DNA of 32,500 nt from Anaeromyces robustus (lineage: Eukaryota; Neocallimastigomycota; Neocallimastigomycetes; Neocallimastigales; Neocallimastigaceae), in NCBI GenBank assembly GCA_002104895.1, contig MCFG01000343.1, positions 1-32,500 of the forward strand, given 5' to 3'. The translations under genes and the position numbers were made by a program. Below, piece by piece: positions 1 through 11,504 of the stretch; positions within the stretch are counted from its first letter, which is position 1, and each line of letters begins with the position of its first letter. The notes beneath the pieces were generated by a model that was given only the letters and a program-made list of their open reading frames with translations, did no database searches and was not told the origin of the DNA.

Positions 1-75
1 TAACATTATATTGTAAATAAATAAAATATAAATAAATGTAATTAATATAATTAATATAATAATTAAATAACATAC
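1..75 (-). other. Start of terminal intron of the PDI-like gene, running off the left edge
   Basis: On the minus strand the coding exon ending at 76 is followed by GTATGT (positions 75-70), a strong fungal 5' splice site. No AG acceptor exists on the minus strand between 75 and 1, so the acceptor and the last exon must lie outside the window. If this intron is not used, translation would stop after four more codons (L-Y-V-I-stop) without an ER-retrieval tail. Confidence 0.6.
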
Positions 76-1471
76 AGTGAATATTGAGTAATGAAATCAA
101 TGTAATCTTCCTTGAAGTAATCATTGGTTGGGAAAAGAACTGGTTCATTCTTTCTATTAGCACGGAATAAAACTAAAGTTGGGAAACCATCAATCTTACT
201 GAATGGTGATTTACCTGGAATATCGTTTAAGGTGGCATCAATATAAGCAATTGTAATTTTATCCTTTGGTTCGGCTTCAGCAGCAATTTCTCTTAAGATT
301 GGAATAGACTTTTAAAAATAATAAGATTAAAGATTAAAAAAAAAAAAAAATATTAATATATATTATATTTATATGATTAAATTATATGATTATATCAATT
401 GTTAATATATATGTATTATTATTATCTATTCTTATTATATATTATTTGTGATTATTATTATTATTATTATTTATTTATTGATTGATTGATTAATTGATTT
501 ATTTATTATTTATTATTATTTACTATTATTATTTATTATTATTTATTATTTATTATTTATTATTATTTATTATTTATTATTTATTATTATTTGTTATTTA
601 TTATTATTCTTATTCGTTATTTATTATTTATTATTATAATTATTATTGATATCTTACTTCACGACATGGTTTACAATATTCAGCATGGAATAAAACAAAG
701 ACATCTTTAGTAATATCTAAAGCTACTTCTTCGAAAGTGTAAGCATTCATTCTAACAAGATAATCATTTGGTTTACGTGGTTCAAGATTTTCACTCTTAT
801 AGTAAGATTTAATATTACCATCATAATAATCATTAATATACTTTTGAATGAATTCCTTATCAAAACCATCAGAATCATCATATGGATACTTTAATTTAGT
901 TTTTGGATCTTGAATAAGAACAGCTGGCCATTTCTTTTCAATACCAAGTGAATCAGTACTATCACCATACTTTTCAATATCAACATAAACAAAGTTCATC
1001 TTTAAACGGTATTTACGAGCAATTTCTTCAATATTTTTACCAATAGTATTAGCATCTTCTTGATTATCATGGAAGAAATAGAATAATGGTAAATCTAAAT
1101 CTAAATAATTGTTATAGTTAGAGTGAGATAAACTATCCATTAATGGTAATTTTGCCATTTTAATGAATCTTTCTAAAGCATCTTCAGTAATTGTTTCAGT
1201 AAAGACATCATTCTTTTCAGTATTGAATTTTTTTATGAAAATTGTACTATCTAATTCAACACCATTCTTTTTGGCAAGATTTTCATCAGTACTGTAAACA
1301 AATTTATAAGTATCACGTAATTTGTGTGATACTCTGTATAAAGATTGATATTCTTCAGAATTCTTACTCTTAATGAAAGAAGCAATAAGAATATCATTTT
1401 CTTTCTTTGCTTCTTCAAGAGTTTTTTCATCTACTTCAACAAGAGATGGTGAAGTGAAACTATATAAATTA

Positions 1472-1529
<58 letters not shown>

Positions 1530-2413
1530 TTATAATATTTAAATATTGTTTTATTTTATTTTATTTTATTTTATTTTATTATCATAATATATGATAATAA
1601 TAAAAAATTAATAAAATTGTATTATAAAAAAAGTCATAAATAATTAAATATTATTACAAATAACAATAAAATAAAATATATTATTTGTATAAATATATTT
1701 AATTAATTATCTTCAAACTATAAGAAATATGAAATATATTTATACTTAAAAATTTTATATTATTTTACCTTTCAATGAATGTCTTAAAGTTTTCTAAAGT
1801 GTTTTCTTTATATTTGAATTCTAATACATCATCTTCTCTGTGTAATACGAATTTTGGATATTTATCAACATCATTATTAATACAAAGATTTTGTTCTAAT
1901 TGACAATCTACTTCAGCAAAAATTGTATTAGTATCCTTTAAAGCTTCAGCAGCTTTTTCATATTCAGCTTGAACCTCTGTAAATTTATATAATATAATAT
2001 TATAATAGAGTAAAAAATAATAATAATAATAATAATAAATTTTAATATATTTAATATCAACTATAATAAATATAATACTTTTTCTAGTATATTAATATTT
2101 TTAATATTATTATTTTATTATTTTTATTAATAACATTTTTACTTTACCATTACATTTACTGTACCATGGAGCACAATACTAATAATAAAATTATATAGTT
2201 AATTATTATTAGTTTTTTAATTATTTATTATTTAATAATAATTTATAAATATAAATAAAAATGTATTTAATGTTAATAAAAATTTACTTTAACAAAAACG
2301 TTTGGGTTTTTATCAATGAATGGGAAGAAGTCATCTTCATTTAAAATTTTAATTTCAGCTTTAACAGCTGAAAGTGATATTATAAATAATGATAAAAGAC
2401 CTGATGCTTTCAT
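76..2413 (-). CDS. Protein disulfide isomerase-like protein, a-b-b'-a' layout, five exons, 3' partial
   Basis: Exons on the minus strand are 2413-2288, 2178-2148, 1976-1769, 1459-658 and 308-76. The joins keep frame and give 466 residues. The start ATG opens a signal peptide (MKASGLLSLFIISLSAVKA). The first thioredoxin site falls in a 31-nt exon and reads CAPWYSKC (residues 44-51). In place of the usual WCGHC, the first cysteine is Tyr48 and only Cys51 is left. A b-b' region without active sites follows. The a' domain has FHAEYCKPC (site Cys384-Lys-Pro-Cys387) and the cis-proline motif GFPT. Such proteins form or rearrange disulfides in the ER. A K/HDEL tail is expected but would be on the missing last exon. 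The usual length is about 490-510 residues, so perhaps 25-45 are missing. The family call is firm; the enzymatic role is less certain because both active sites are non-canonical. Confidence 0.9.
1473..1529. repeat. ATT microsatellite inside a PDI intron
   Basis: About 19 uninterrupted ATT units, lying in the third intron of the PDI-like gene (1460-1768). The fourth intron (309-657) is likewise dominated by degenerate ATT/TTTA repeats. Apparent reading frames through these tracts (poly-Tyr) are repeat artefacts. Confidence 0.95.
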
Positions 2414-4025
2414 TTTTTATAACTATTTATTTATTTTGAGTTTATCTTTAAGATTATCTTTTAATATTATATAAAAAATATATATATATTATTTTTGTAA
2501 AAAAAAAAAAGAAAAAAAAAAAGAAAAAAAAAAATTAATATTAATGAAAAAATATTATATTATATTATTGTACATACATATATAATAATAAATATTCATA
2601 TATAAATAAAACTATTTAACATATAATTAATATTTTATTATTATTTTTTTTTAAAATACTAACTTGATAAAAAAACTTATTTTTTTTTTTATTTTAATTA
2701 TCTTTTATTATTTTGGGCTTTATTAATACCTGATTTTTTAAGCCTTAAATAAATATGTATATAAAAAAAAGACTTTTAAACCGATAAAATAATTAGTATA
2801 ATCGAAAATATTTATAAATAATATTGAAACATATACATTTATAATAAATTTTTAAAGTTCAATTTAAAGTATTTTTATTTTATTTAATGTAATTTATTAT
2901 TATAAATCATGACACTTCTTGTACTTTTTTATTTTAATTATTTTATATATATATTTTTATTTTTTTTTTATGAGAATAAAATATATTATTATATATTATA
3001 CATACTTTTATCAAATTTATAAATAAAAATTTTCTTTTATTATTATTAAGATAAAAAAAAAGGAAGTACTTTAAAGTTTAAAACCTTTCTTTTTTTCAAG
3101 CTTTAATAATTAATAATAAGAAAAAAAAAGAAAAAGAAAAAAAAATTATTAAAATATATTTATATATTTTAATTAAAAATTTTAATAATTAAAAAAAAAT
3201 TGACTGATTTTTAAAATTAATACTAAAATAGTATAATATTAAAATAATAATAATAATAAATCAAAAAATAGTAAAATATTATCATAATATTTTTTTTATT
3301 TTTATTTATTTATTTATTTATTATTTAAATATTTATTTATTTATTTATTTATTTATTTTTTTATTTATTTATTTATTTATTATAATTACTATTATTAACT
3401 ATTATTTATTATTATTTTTTATTATTTATTATTGTTATTATTAAAAATGTTTTTATTATATGTATTATTTTATTTATGTTTTAATTGTTTTATTATTATA
3501 TTAATTATTATTTATTAAAGTTTATTAGTATTATTGTTTTTCTTTATTTTTAATGGTTTTTAAATGGTTTTGATTTATTATTATTCGTTGTATCTATTCA
3601 TGTTTGTTGTTGGTGGAAAAACAAGATAGATTAATATATTAATATATTATGAGTCAATTATAATATATTAGTTGTTTAAAAATTTAATTTTAATGTATAT
3701 ACTAATATATAAATTTTTATATTGTAATATTGTAATACATTGTATACATGCTGAATAAATAAGTAAAAATCATTTTAATTATAATAAATAATGATTAAAA
3801 TTTACATTTTTATTATTTTTGAAATATATATAAAACAAAAAAATCATAATTATTAGCCAATAAAAGCATTCCACCGATTATAAATAGGTATAAAATGCCC
3901 TTAAAAAAATATAAAAATTATTTAAGATTAAACTATTTATTAATAATAATAATTTATAAAAAATCATATTACTATATATCTATTATATAATATTTAAATA
4001 ATAATTAATTATAATAATAATCTAT

Positions 4026-4314
4026 GATAGTATATTTATATAGGAATAATAGTAATAGAATTACTATTTTTTTTAGTTACATCATATTATATATAATAAT
4101 ATCTTTAAACAACAACAAAAAAAAAAGCAATTATATTTCTATTATTCATATATAAAGATACTATAGTATATAAACATGATGCAATATATTTTAAAAAAAA
4201 AAAAAACATATATTTCTATGATTCATATATAAAAATACTATCGTATATTAACATGATGCAATATAATAATAAAATAAGCAATTGTATTTCTATTATTATT
4301 CTTCATATGTAAAA
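4026..4314. repeat. Foldback cluster: direct repeat units plus one inverted copy
   Basis: Two direct units (4127-4190 and 4206-4267) share the strings TTTCTAT-ATTCATATATAAA-ATACTAT and AACATGATGCAATATA. A third partial unit starts at 4278. The segment 4026-4060 is a reverse-complement copy of the first half of the unit, matching the second unit at about 28 of 32 positions. Together they could fold back on themselves. It resembles a degraded non-autonomous element, but I see no coding capacity or clear target-site duplication. Confidence 0.65.
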
Positions 4315-5250
4315 TATTAATACTGTTTTTAAATTTTGTTACATTGTGTCAAGTATTATATTATAATATTATCTATTAAATTTTCTCTAAAGAAATTTCA
4401 TTTAAATTCAATATAATTATTATAAATAAGAAAAGGAAATAAAAAATTTTTCATCGTTTAAAATTAATTATTAATTTTAATAAGGAAATTTACAATGATT
4501 AGTAAAGCTTTAGTAATGTTTTTATAATTATAATTTTTAATTATTTTATATTGTTATTGCTATTGTTGTTATAAAAAGGATCTAAATTAAAAATATATAA
4601 ATTTATATTAAAATAGTATTTGATATTACATGCTTATTTTTGAAATTAAATTTAAAAATTTTCCTATAAATAATGTATTTTATTATTATATTTAATAGTT
4701 TTTTATATTCTATTTTTTTTTTTTTATTTTCTATAAATTTTTGTGTAACACATAAACTTCTATTGTTATAATATTTTAATTATACCATCCTTCTTTAAAA
4801 TACTAATAGTATTGTTTGTTTGAAAAAAAAAAAATAAAAAAAAAAAACAAACATATAAATCAAAATACAAATATTATATTAATAAACTTACTGGTTGTAG
4901 AATTTATCTTTTCCAAAAAAATATATTTAAAAATCGATAATATAAATCTTTATTACAGAATATTATTAAATCTTAATAAAGAATACTTCTACATATATTT
5001 TATTAACAATAAAAAAATATATATATATATATATATTTTATTTTATTTTATTTTATTTTTTTTAATACTTAAAAAATATATTATAATATTTATAAAGATT
5101 ATCTTCTAATATTTTTTATCATCATATATGAAAATAAGATAATAATAAAATGTTTTATTTTTCTATAGATGAATCATCCATTTTCAATACAAAAGATTTA
5201 TTAAAATTCCAAGCGTTAATTTTCTTTTCATTTATTAAAAATGTCATAAT

Positions 5251-5308
5251 ATAATGGTAATAAATAATAAACAATAATAATAATATTATTGTTTAATATT
5301 ACCATTAT
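5251..5308. repeat. Imperfect inverted repeat (MITE-like hairpin)
   Basis: Outer arms ATAATGGTAATA (5251-5262) and TATTACCATTAT (5297-5308) are perfect complements. After a 4-nt bulge, TAAACAATAATA pairs with its complement on the other side, so nearly the whole 58 bp is self-complementary. The GG/CC pairs within otherwise pure A/T DNA make chance pairing less likely. Confidence 0.6.
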
Positions 5309-6207
5309 TACAAAAAAAAAAAGGATTAAAAACGAAAATTATACATAAAAGGATAAAAAAAATTAAAAACAAAATAAAAAAAAAAAAAAAAACCAACAAT
5401 AATTAATTTTGATCATAATAATCATAAAATAATGTTACCCATTTTGGTATATTTTTTTATTGTAAGATTTCTTAGTATTAATCCTAAAAATTAAATTTCG
5501 AATTTTATTAAAAAAAAAAGGAAGTACCTATTTACCGCACACATTTATATATAACAGAAAGATAATTTATCCCATCTTCCCCACCTTTCTAAATTTTCCT
5601 TTTTTTTATTGATGATATTATATATAAATATATATTAAAATTAAAAGAAAAAAAAATTGGTTTACTCAAATAGTAATTAGTATAATGAATCAGTATTTAT
5701 TAATTTTTTATAGTCTTTTCTATTTTTAACCTGTCCTCTATAGATTATTTAGTATTAGTGTGTTTTTGGAAAGGTTTAATTTTAAAATTAATTGAAATAA
5801 CTGTCTTTTTTTTTTTTTTTTTTTTTTTTATAAGTAATAGGAATAAAATAAAATCATTTAATAATATATATGGTGTTATTTAAACGATTTTATTTGTTAT
5901 ATACACACACATCAATTTTTTATTTGTTATTTATAAAGATTATTGATTCTAAGTAAATAATCTTTCATAATCTTTCATAGATTTTTTTCACTTTATATTG
6001 CCTTCATTTATAAATTATTTAAAATTTTGATTTATATGTTACACAAAAAATATTATATATGAATTTTTTTTTTATATAAATGAACTTTTTATTTAATAAA
6101 TTATTAATAAATTATTAATTATTATTATTAAATTATTTCTTATTTATATTTTTTGTTTTTTTGTTTTTATTTTTACAATATACATTTTTTTTTATATTTT
6201 TATGTTA

Positions 6208-6238
<31 letters not shown>

Positions 6239-6589
6239 TATACAAGATATATTATTATTATAATTAAAATAACAATTTTTTTTTATTTTTTTCTTTAATA
6301 AAAAAATAAAAAAAAATTAAAATAAACATAATATTTAACTTATTATTCATAATGATTATTAAATAATATATAAATTATTATAGTGAATAATTTTTAAATA
6401 TATTATGTTATATATAAATAAACTATTATACATATAATAGTTATATATAATATATTATATATTAGTAATTGTTTTATGTTAAAATAACTTATATATATAA
6501 ATATATAGATATTTTAATATTAATAACTTAATATTGATCTAAAATAAATATTATATATGTTTCTAACTTAATATTTAATATTTAATTTA

Positions 6590-6591
<2 letters not shown>

Positions 6592-6627
<36 letters not shown>
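6592..6627. repeat. 36-nt poly-T run downstream of the CotH gene
   Basis: An uninterrupted run of 36 T. On the coding strand of the neighbouring minus-strand gene it is poly-A about 135 bp past the stop codon, so it lies in or just beyond the 3' UTR. It may be a simple homopolymer expansion, common in this DNA. Confidence 0.9.
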
Positions 6628-6763
6628 CAACTATATTGCTTTTTCAATTTTTTTTATGTTTTTTTTCTTTTTTACTTATTTTTTTTAGTAAAATTTCTTT
6701 TTTACTAATTTTTTTTCCATTTTTACTATTTAATTTAATTTATTTTATTTAATATTAAGTTCT

Positions 6764-9444
6764 TTAATATTCAATTAAAGCACATCTGTAGTAAAATTCA
6801 TTAACATATTCACATCTGAAACCACTTTCACAACATGGGGAAGCATCTGGATAATTCAAACCACCACATGGATAATAACCTTTAGTATATTCCTGACAAA
6901 CCTTTGGAGTTGGAATAATACTTACAGTAGTAGTAGTTGTTGTAGTAGTTTTTGGTTTAGTAGTAGTGGTAGACTTTTTAGAAGAAGTAGTAGTAGTAGT
7001 AGTTTTTTGGGCTTTTTTAGTAGATGTTGGAGTAATAGTAATAGCTGGTGAATTTGGATCATATGGAGTACACATGTAATAAAATTCATTTTGATATTCA
7101 CATCTGAAACCAGATTCACAACATGGAGAAGCATCTGGATAATTCGAACCACCACAAGCATAGTAACCTTTAGTTACACTATCACAAACCTTTGGAGTTG
7201 GAATGACAATGGAAATAGAAGTAGTAGTAGGATTTGTGGTAGTAGTAGTAGTTTTCTTAGTTGTAGTAGTCTTCTTAGTTGTAGTAGTAGTAGTAGTTTT
7301 CTTAGTTGTAGTAGTTTTCTTAGTAGTAGTAGTAGTTTTCTTAGTTGTAGTTGTCTTCTTAGTTGTAGTAGTAGTAGTTTTCTTAGTTGTAGTAGTAGTT
7401 TTCTTAGTTGTAGTAGTAGTAGTAGTTTTCTTAGTTGTAGTAGTTGTCTTCTTAGTTGTAGTGGTAGTAGTCGTTTTCTTAGTAGTGGTAGTAGTAGTTT
7501 TCTTAGTAGTAGTGGTAGTAGTAGTAGTCTTTGGTTTTGTAGTAGTGGTAGTAGTAGTTTTCTTAGTAGTGGTAGTAGTAGTCTTTGGTTTTGTAGTAGT
7601 AGTAGTAGTAGTAGTTTTTGGCTTAGTAGTAGTAGTAGTGGTAGTAGTGGTAGTAGTAGTCTTTTTCTCTTTTGGTTGTTCATGAAGGAATGGATAATCA
7701 TAACCTTTAGCCTTATATTTAGCGGATTCATTTAAAATATCATTTTTATTGAAACCGTAGTTTTTACAAGCAACATCGAATTTAGTACTAATCCAAGCCT
7801 TAAGACTACTTTCAACAGTATTTTCAAATTCAGTTAAAGAAGAAGTATTTCTAGTACCAGATTTATTAATTCTTCCTGGAAGACTACCATTCTTAGAAGT
7901 ATAATCTTCAGTGACATATGGTTTAAGGAAATGTTTTAATTCATGAATATGTGGATTTAAAAGATCTGGATTAAAAGCAGAAACTAAAATTTCACGAACA
8001 ATATTCTTAAATCTAGTTTTATTATTGTGAACTAAAAGTTTAACAATTGGAATATTCATTTCCCAATCAGCAAAAGTGTAATTAATTGGGTTATTACCTC
8101 TAGCATTTTGACCCCATTGATTAACACCACCACTACCATCTTGGTTAGCACCTTTATTATTCCAATGACTTGCAGATAAATTCATACCAAAAGTATTATC
8201 ATAATCATAATAAATAACAGTCCATTTACCATCACTTTCTCTTTTATAGAAATTAAGATTATGACCATTAATTAAAAAGTGATCAAAGGAACCAATTAAC
8301 CATTCAAAAGCAAGATATTTAAGGAAAACATCAACTTCAAAAATTTTTTCAACTTCTTGAATAGTTTTACAATTATTGATATCGGTAACAAAGTTCTTAA
8401 AAACAGTCATATGTTGATAATCATCATTAGCATTAACACATTGATAAACAGAACTTGTTTTGAAGTTAAAACCTCCACTTTTACATTGGTAAAGAGTAGT
8501 AATTTCTTCTTCAGTTGGACTGAAAGTTTGTTTAATCCAAGATGGCTTTACAGCATCCATTAAAGTATATAAACCCCAGAATTCACCATTCATATAAAGT
8601 CTAGCAAAAGAAGCTTGAATTGATGGTACACCCATTCTGTTAGCGATATCACAACTAATCTTTGAACGAAGTTTAGTCTTATCATTTGGATCTGGTCTAA
8701 GTCTAATATTTTTACGACCTAAGAATTTTTTATCTAATTTAATGTTGAATCCTACTTTATCATGAGAACGAGCATACATACCACCAGTTTTGAAACTAAC
8801 TTTTTCATATGTTTTTTCTTGACTGAGTTTTTTTTTTTTATAATTGTAATATTAAATTAATAATACGAAAATAATAATTATATATTTTCATATTAATAAT
8901 AATTAAATAATAATATTATAACAAAGATATATATTAATAATAATATTGATTAATAAATGATATTAAATAATTATTTAAATATATTTAATTAAAAAAATAT
9001 TCTTCATATTTTAAATATACATATATATATAGATATAGATATATTTCATTTACCCATTCCACTTCATTACAATTTTGGCATTTTCATATTTAAAATCTTC
9101 CTTTCCACCATAATTATTTTGGACATCCATAACACTAACTTGAGCTTTCTTAATTAAATTGTTAACTTCTGAAGTTGGCATAGTGACATACATGTCAACT
9201 ACCTTTTGTTCGATTTCATCAAATGTTCTATTTAAATCATTTAAATAAGTTGAACAAAATACAGTAGCGACTATAAAGTAATAGATATATATATATATTA
9301 ATATTAGTTTTATAATTATCGTTTTGTATATAAATAATAATATATGATATAATGATAATATATATAATATAAATAATTTTATTATATATATATATATATA
9401 TATTTATATTTACTTAAAAATGGTAAAAAGAATAAACCCTTCAT
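6764..9444 (-). CDS. Secreted CotH-type kinase-like protein with T/K-rich linker and two CBM1-like domains
   Basis: Exons on the minus strand are 9444-9414, 9270-9054 and 8822-6764, encoding 768 residues. The short first exon encodes the signal peptide (MKGLFFLPFLIATVFC). Residues about 60-450 form a CotH domain with GGMYARSHDKVGFNIKLDK, KNIRLRPD, the SFDHFLINGHN segment (Asp263) and the metal-site string DYDNTFG (Asp289, Asp291). CotH proteins are atypical protein kinases of spore coats and are abundant in anaerobic fungi. A Thr/Lys linker follows (about 470-627), then two cysteine domains (628-667 and 724-768). Each has CGG, CCESGF and NEFYY-x-C spaced as in fungal CBM1, plus an extra cysteine at the front. 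The protein probably sits on plant fibre or in extracellular complexes. Kinase activity and substrate are inferred, not shown. Confidence 0.93.
6767..7189 (-). repeat. Tandem pair of CBM1-like cysteine domains
   Basis: The copies at 7189-7070 and 6901-6767 encode about 40-45 residues each. They are nearly identical, sharing TKGYY-x-CGG, NYPDASPCCESGFRCEY and NEFYY. The N-to-C spacing of NEFYYRC matches the NPYYSQC end of classical CBM1, and the Tyr three residues before the CGG cysteine matches the cellulose-facing aromatic. Six cysteines per copy instead of four suggest an extra disulfide. I see no fungal dockerin (CBM10-type) signature, although that is the domain usually expected in this phylum. 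Confidence 0.75.
7190..7661 (-). repeat. Thr/Lys linker minisatellite
   Basis: The coding strand is built of ACT/ACA/ACC runs broken by AAGAAA and AAACCAAAA, giving Thr runs of 4-12 alternating with KK or KPK. Such linkers in secreted fungal enzymes are usually O-glycosylated spacers. All six frames stay open across it because of the codon repetition, so reading frames on the other strand or in other phases are shadows. Confidence 0.9.
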
Positions 9445-11473
9445 TTTGTATATATTTTTCTTTTCAAATAAATTTAAATTTTTTTTTTCTTTCACTTTTA
9501 TTATTTTATTTATATTTGTTTTATAATTAATAAATATGTTTTTTGAATTTTTAAATATTTACTACAGAATGTTAAAATAAAAGTAATAAAAATTATATTA
9601 CTTTTTTCTCCAATTAAATTTTTTATATATTAAATTAAAAAAACATAACTTTTTTTATAGTTTAACTTTATAAAAAAAAAAGAAAAATGAAGAAAAAATT
9701 TCTTTCTTTTATATTAAAAAAAATTTTTAATGTAAATATTATGAATAATAGTTATACAATAACAACAACAATAATAATAATATGTATATATAATAATAGT
9801 AATAATAATAATAATAATAATATATAATATATAATAATATATAAAAAGTTAAAAAAAAAAATATTAATTAAATTAATTATTATCTTTATGAATAACAAAT
9901 AAATGTGTAATGTATTTAATAATATATAATAATATTAAATTCATAATAATTTTAAATAATATAAAAAAAAAAAAAAAACACAAAAAATTGTAAAGAAAAA
10001 AAAAATTATAATGATAATAATAAGAAATTTCTAGTTAATATAGTTGTAAAAAAAAATTAATTATAATTTAATAAAAATTTTAAATATATTTAATAAAAGT
10101 AAATAAATAAATTAATAATTAAATAAATAAATTAAGTAATATTGTAAAAAAATTTCATTTAAATTTTAAAGAAAATTTTAAAGTTTTTTATCCAAAATAA
10201 TTAATTTAATTTATTATTGTTTTATCAAATAAATATTAATTCTTTATTAAGTTTAATATATAATGAAATTTTAAATATTATAAAAAAAAAAAGAAAGGAA
10301 ACGTAAGATAAAAAAGAACCAAAAATTAAAAATAAAAAGTTAACATTTTAAATGTTACATTAATTAAATAACCCATTAAATAACCCTTTTTTAATTATTC
10401 TTTTTTAATTTTCTTTTTTGCTTTTTTTTATTATATAAAAGAAATAAAACTATGATATATATAATATATCTTTAATTGTTATTTTCTATTACATTTATTT
10501 ATTACTTATTTATTATTAAATAATAAATAAATAGTCATAGTAATAACTATTAATATTAATCATAATCATTATTAAAATAACTCATAGGTTTTATTTAATT
10601 TTTATCATAATTATTAAATGATTTACTATCATAATATAATAATACTAATATTAATATTATTATAGAATATATAATGTTTCTTTGATATTATTATGAATAT
10701 TTTATAAAATTATTTTATATTTGAACAGTTATGCTATTCATTTTTTTTTTATGATATATTAAATATTATATATATTGTTATAATATTCTAATATATGTTA
10801 CCTATTTTGAATCCTTTATTATTTTTAAATTAAATTTTTTTTAATCTTTTTTTTTTTTTTTTTTTCATTTTAATATCCAATAAATTGTTTATTATTATGA
10901 TTTTATTTTAATATCAATATATTAATTTAATATAAAATATACTAAATAAGGTTAATATATAATATAAAAATAATATTTAAGTTGTTTCAAGATTTCATCA
11001 AAAAATAAAATAATTATTTAAAATGATATGGATGAATTATTCATATTGTTGAGAATTTTAATTATTAATATTTTATAATATTTATATTATATGTCATTAC
11101 TATTTTGGCGTATGTATATGTATATATAATATATAAAAATAATATTATAAATATCATAAATAGTATATTGAATGATATAAAAAAATGATATACTACATCA
11201 TCAATAATAAATAAGGAATTTACATGATACAATGAAAAACTTTGAAATTGTTTATATATTCATCTCATCCTCTCATCATTAATATTAATTTTATTATAAT
11301 AATAATACCAAAATAATTTAATTAAAAAAAAAAAACTTAATAAAGAATGGATTCTTTTATTTTTACGTAAATCCACTTTTTTCTAAATTAAAGTAAAAAC
11401 TGATTGAATTAAATCATAAAAAATATTTTTCCTTTTTAATTTTTCCTTATAATTATTTATACAAATTAAAATA

Positions 11474-11504
<31 letters not shown>

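Larger units (their letters stand above)
2414..6763. other. AT-rich intergenic region between the PDI-like and CotH genes
   Basis: No coding region that I can support. The stretch is made of poly-A/T runs, TTTA repeats (about 3298-3382) and ATT repeats (about 6206-6238). Local richer spots occur at 3850-3902 and 5520-5600. The first holds a CCAAT and a TATAAATAGG-like string without a downstream gene. The PDI promoter should lie just above 2413, in A-rich DNA with no distinctive box. Two repeat structures are listed separately (4026-4314 and 5251-5308). Confidence 0.8.

Noticed and set aside
1373-1594. Plus-strand frame ending in poly-Tyr
   Set aside because: Antisense of PDI exon 4 running into the ATT microsatellite of the intron.
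3857-3888. CCAAT plus TATAAATAGG promoter-like strings
   Set aside because: Spacing is short and no gene lies downstream on the plus strand; TATA words are expected by chance in such DNA.
4816-5109. Plus-strand frame of 97 codons in the AT desert
   Set aside because: Composed of Ile/Lys/Asn/Phe/Tyr only, spanning TA and TTTA repeats; no signal, motif or codon pattern of a gene.
6767-7189. Fungal dockerin (CBM10-type) domains
   Set aside because: The cysteine, glycine and aromatic positions follow CBM1 (CGG...C..GF.C....N.FY..C); the dockerin core with its W-G and YYTD-type signature is absent.
7091-7735. Long open frames on both strands over the T/K linker (Ser-rich, Val-rich and Leu-rich translations)
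   Set aside because: They are phase shadows of the codon-repetitive linker of the CotH gene; the real frame joins a recognised domain on each side.
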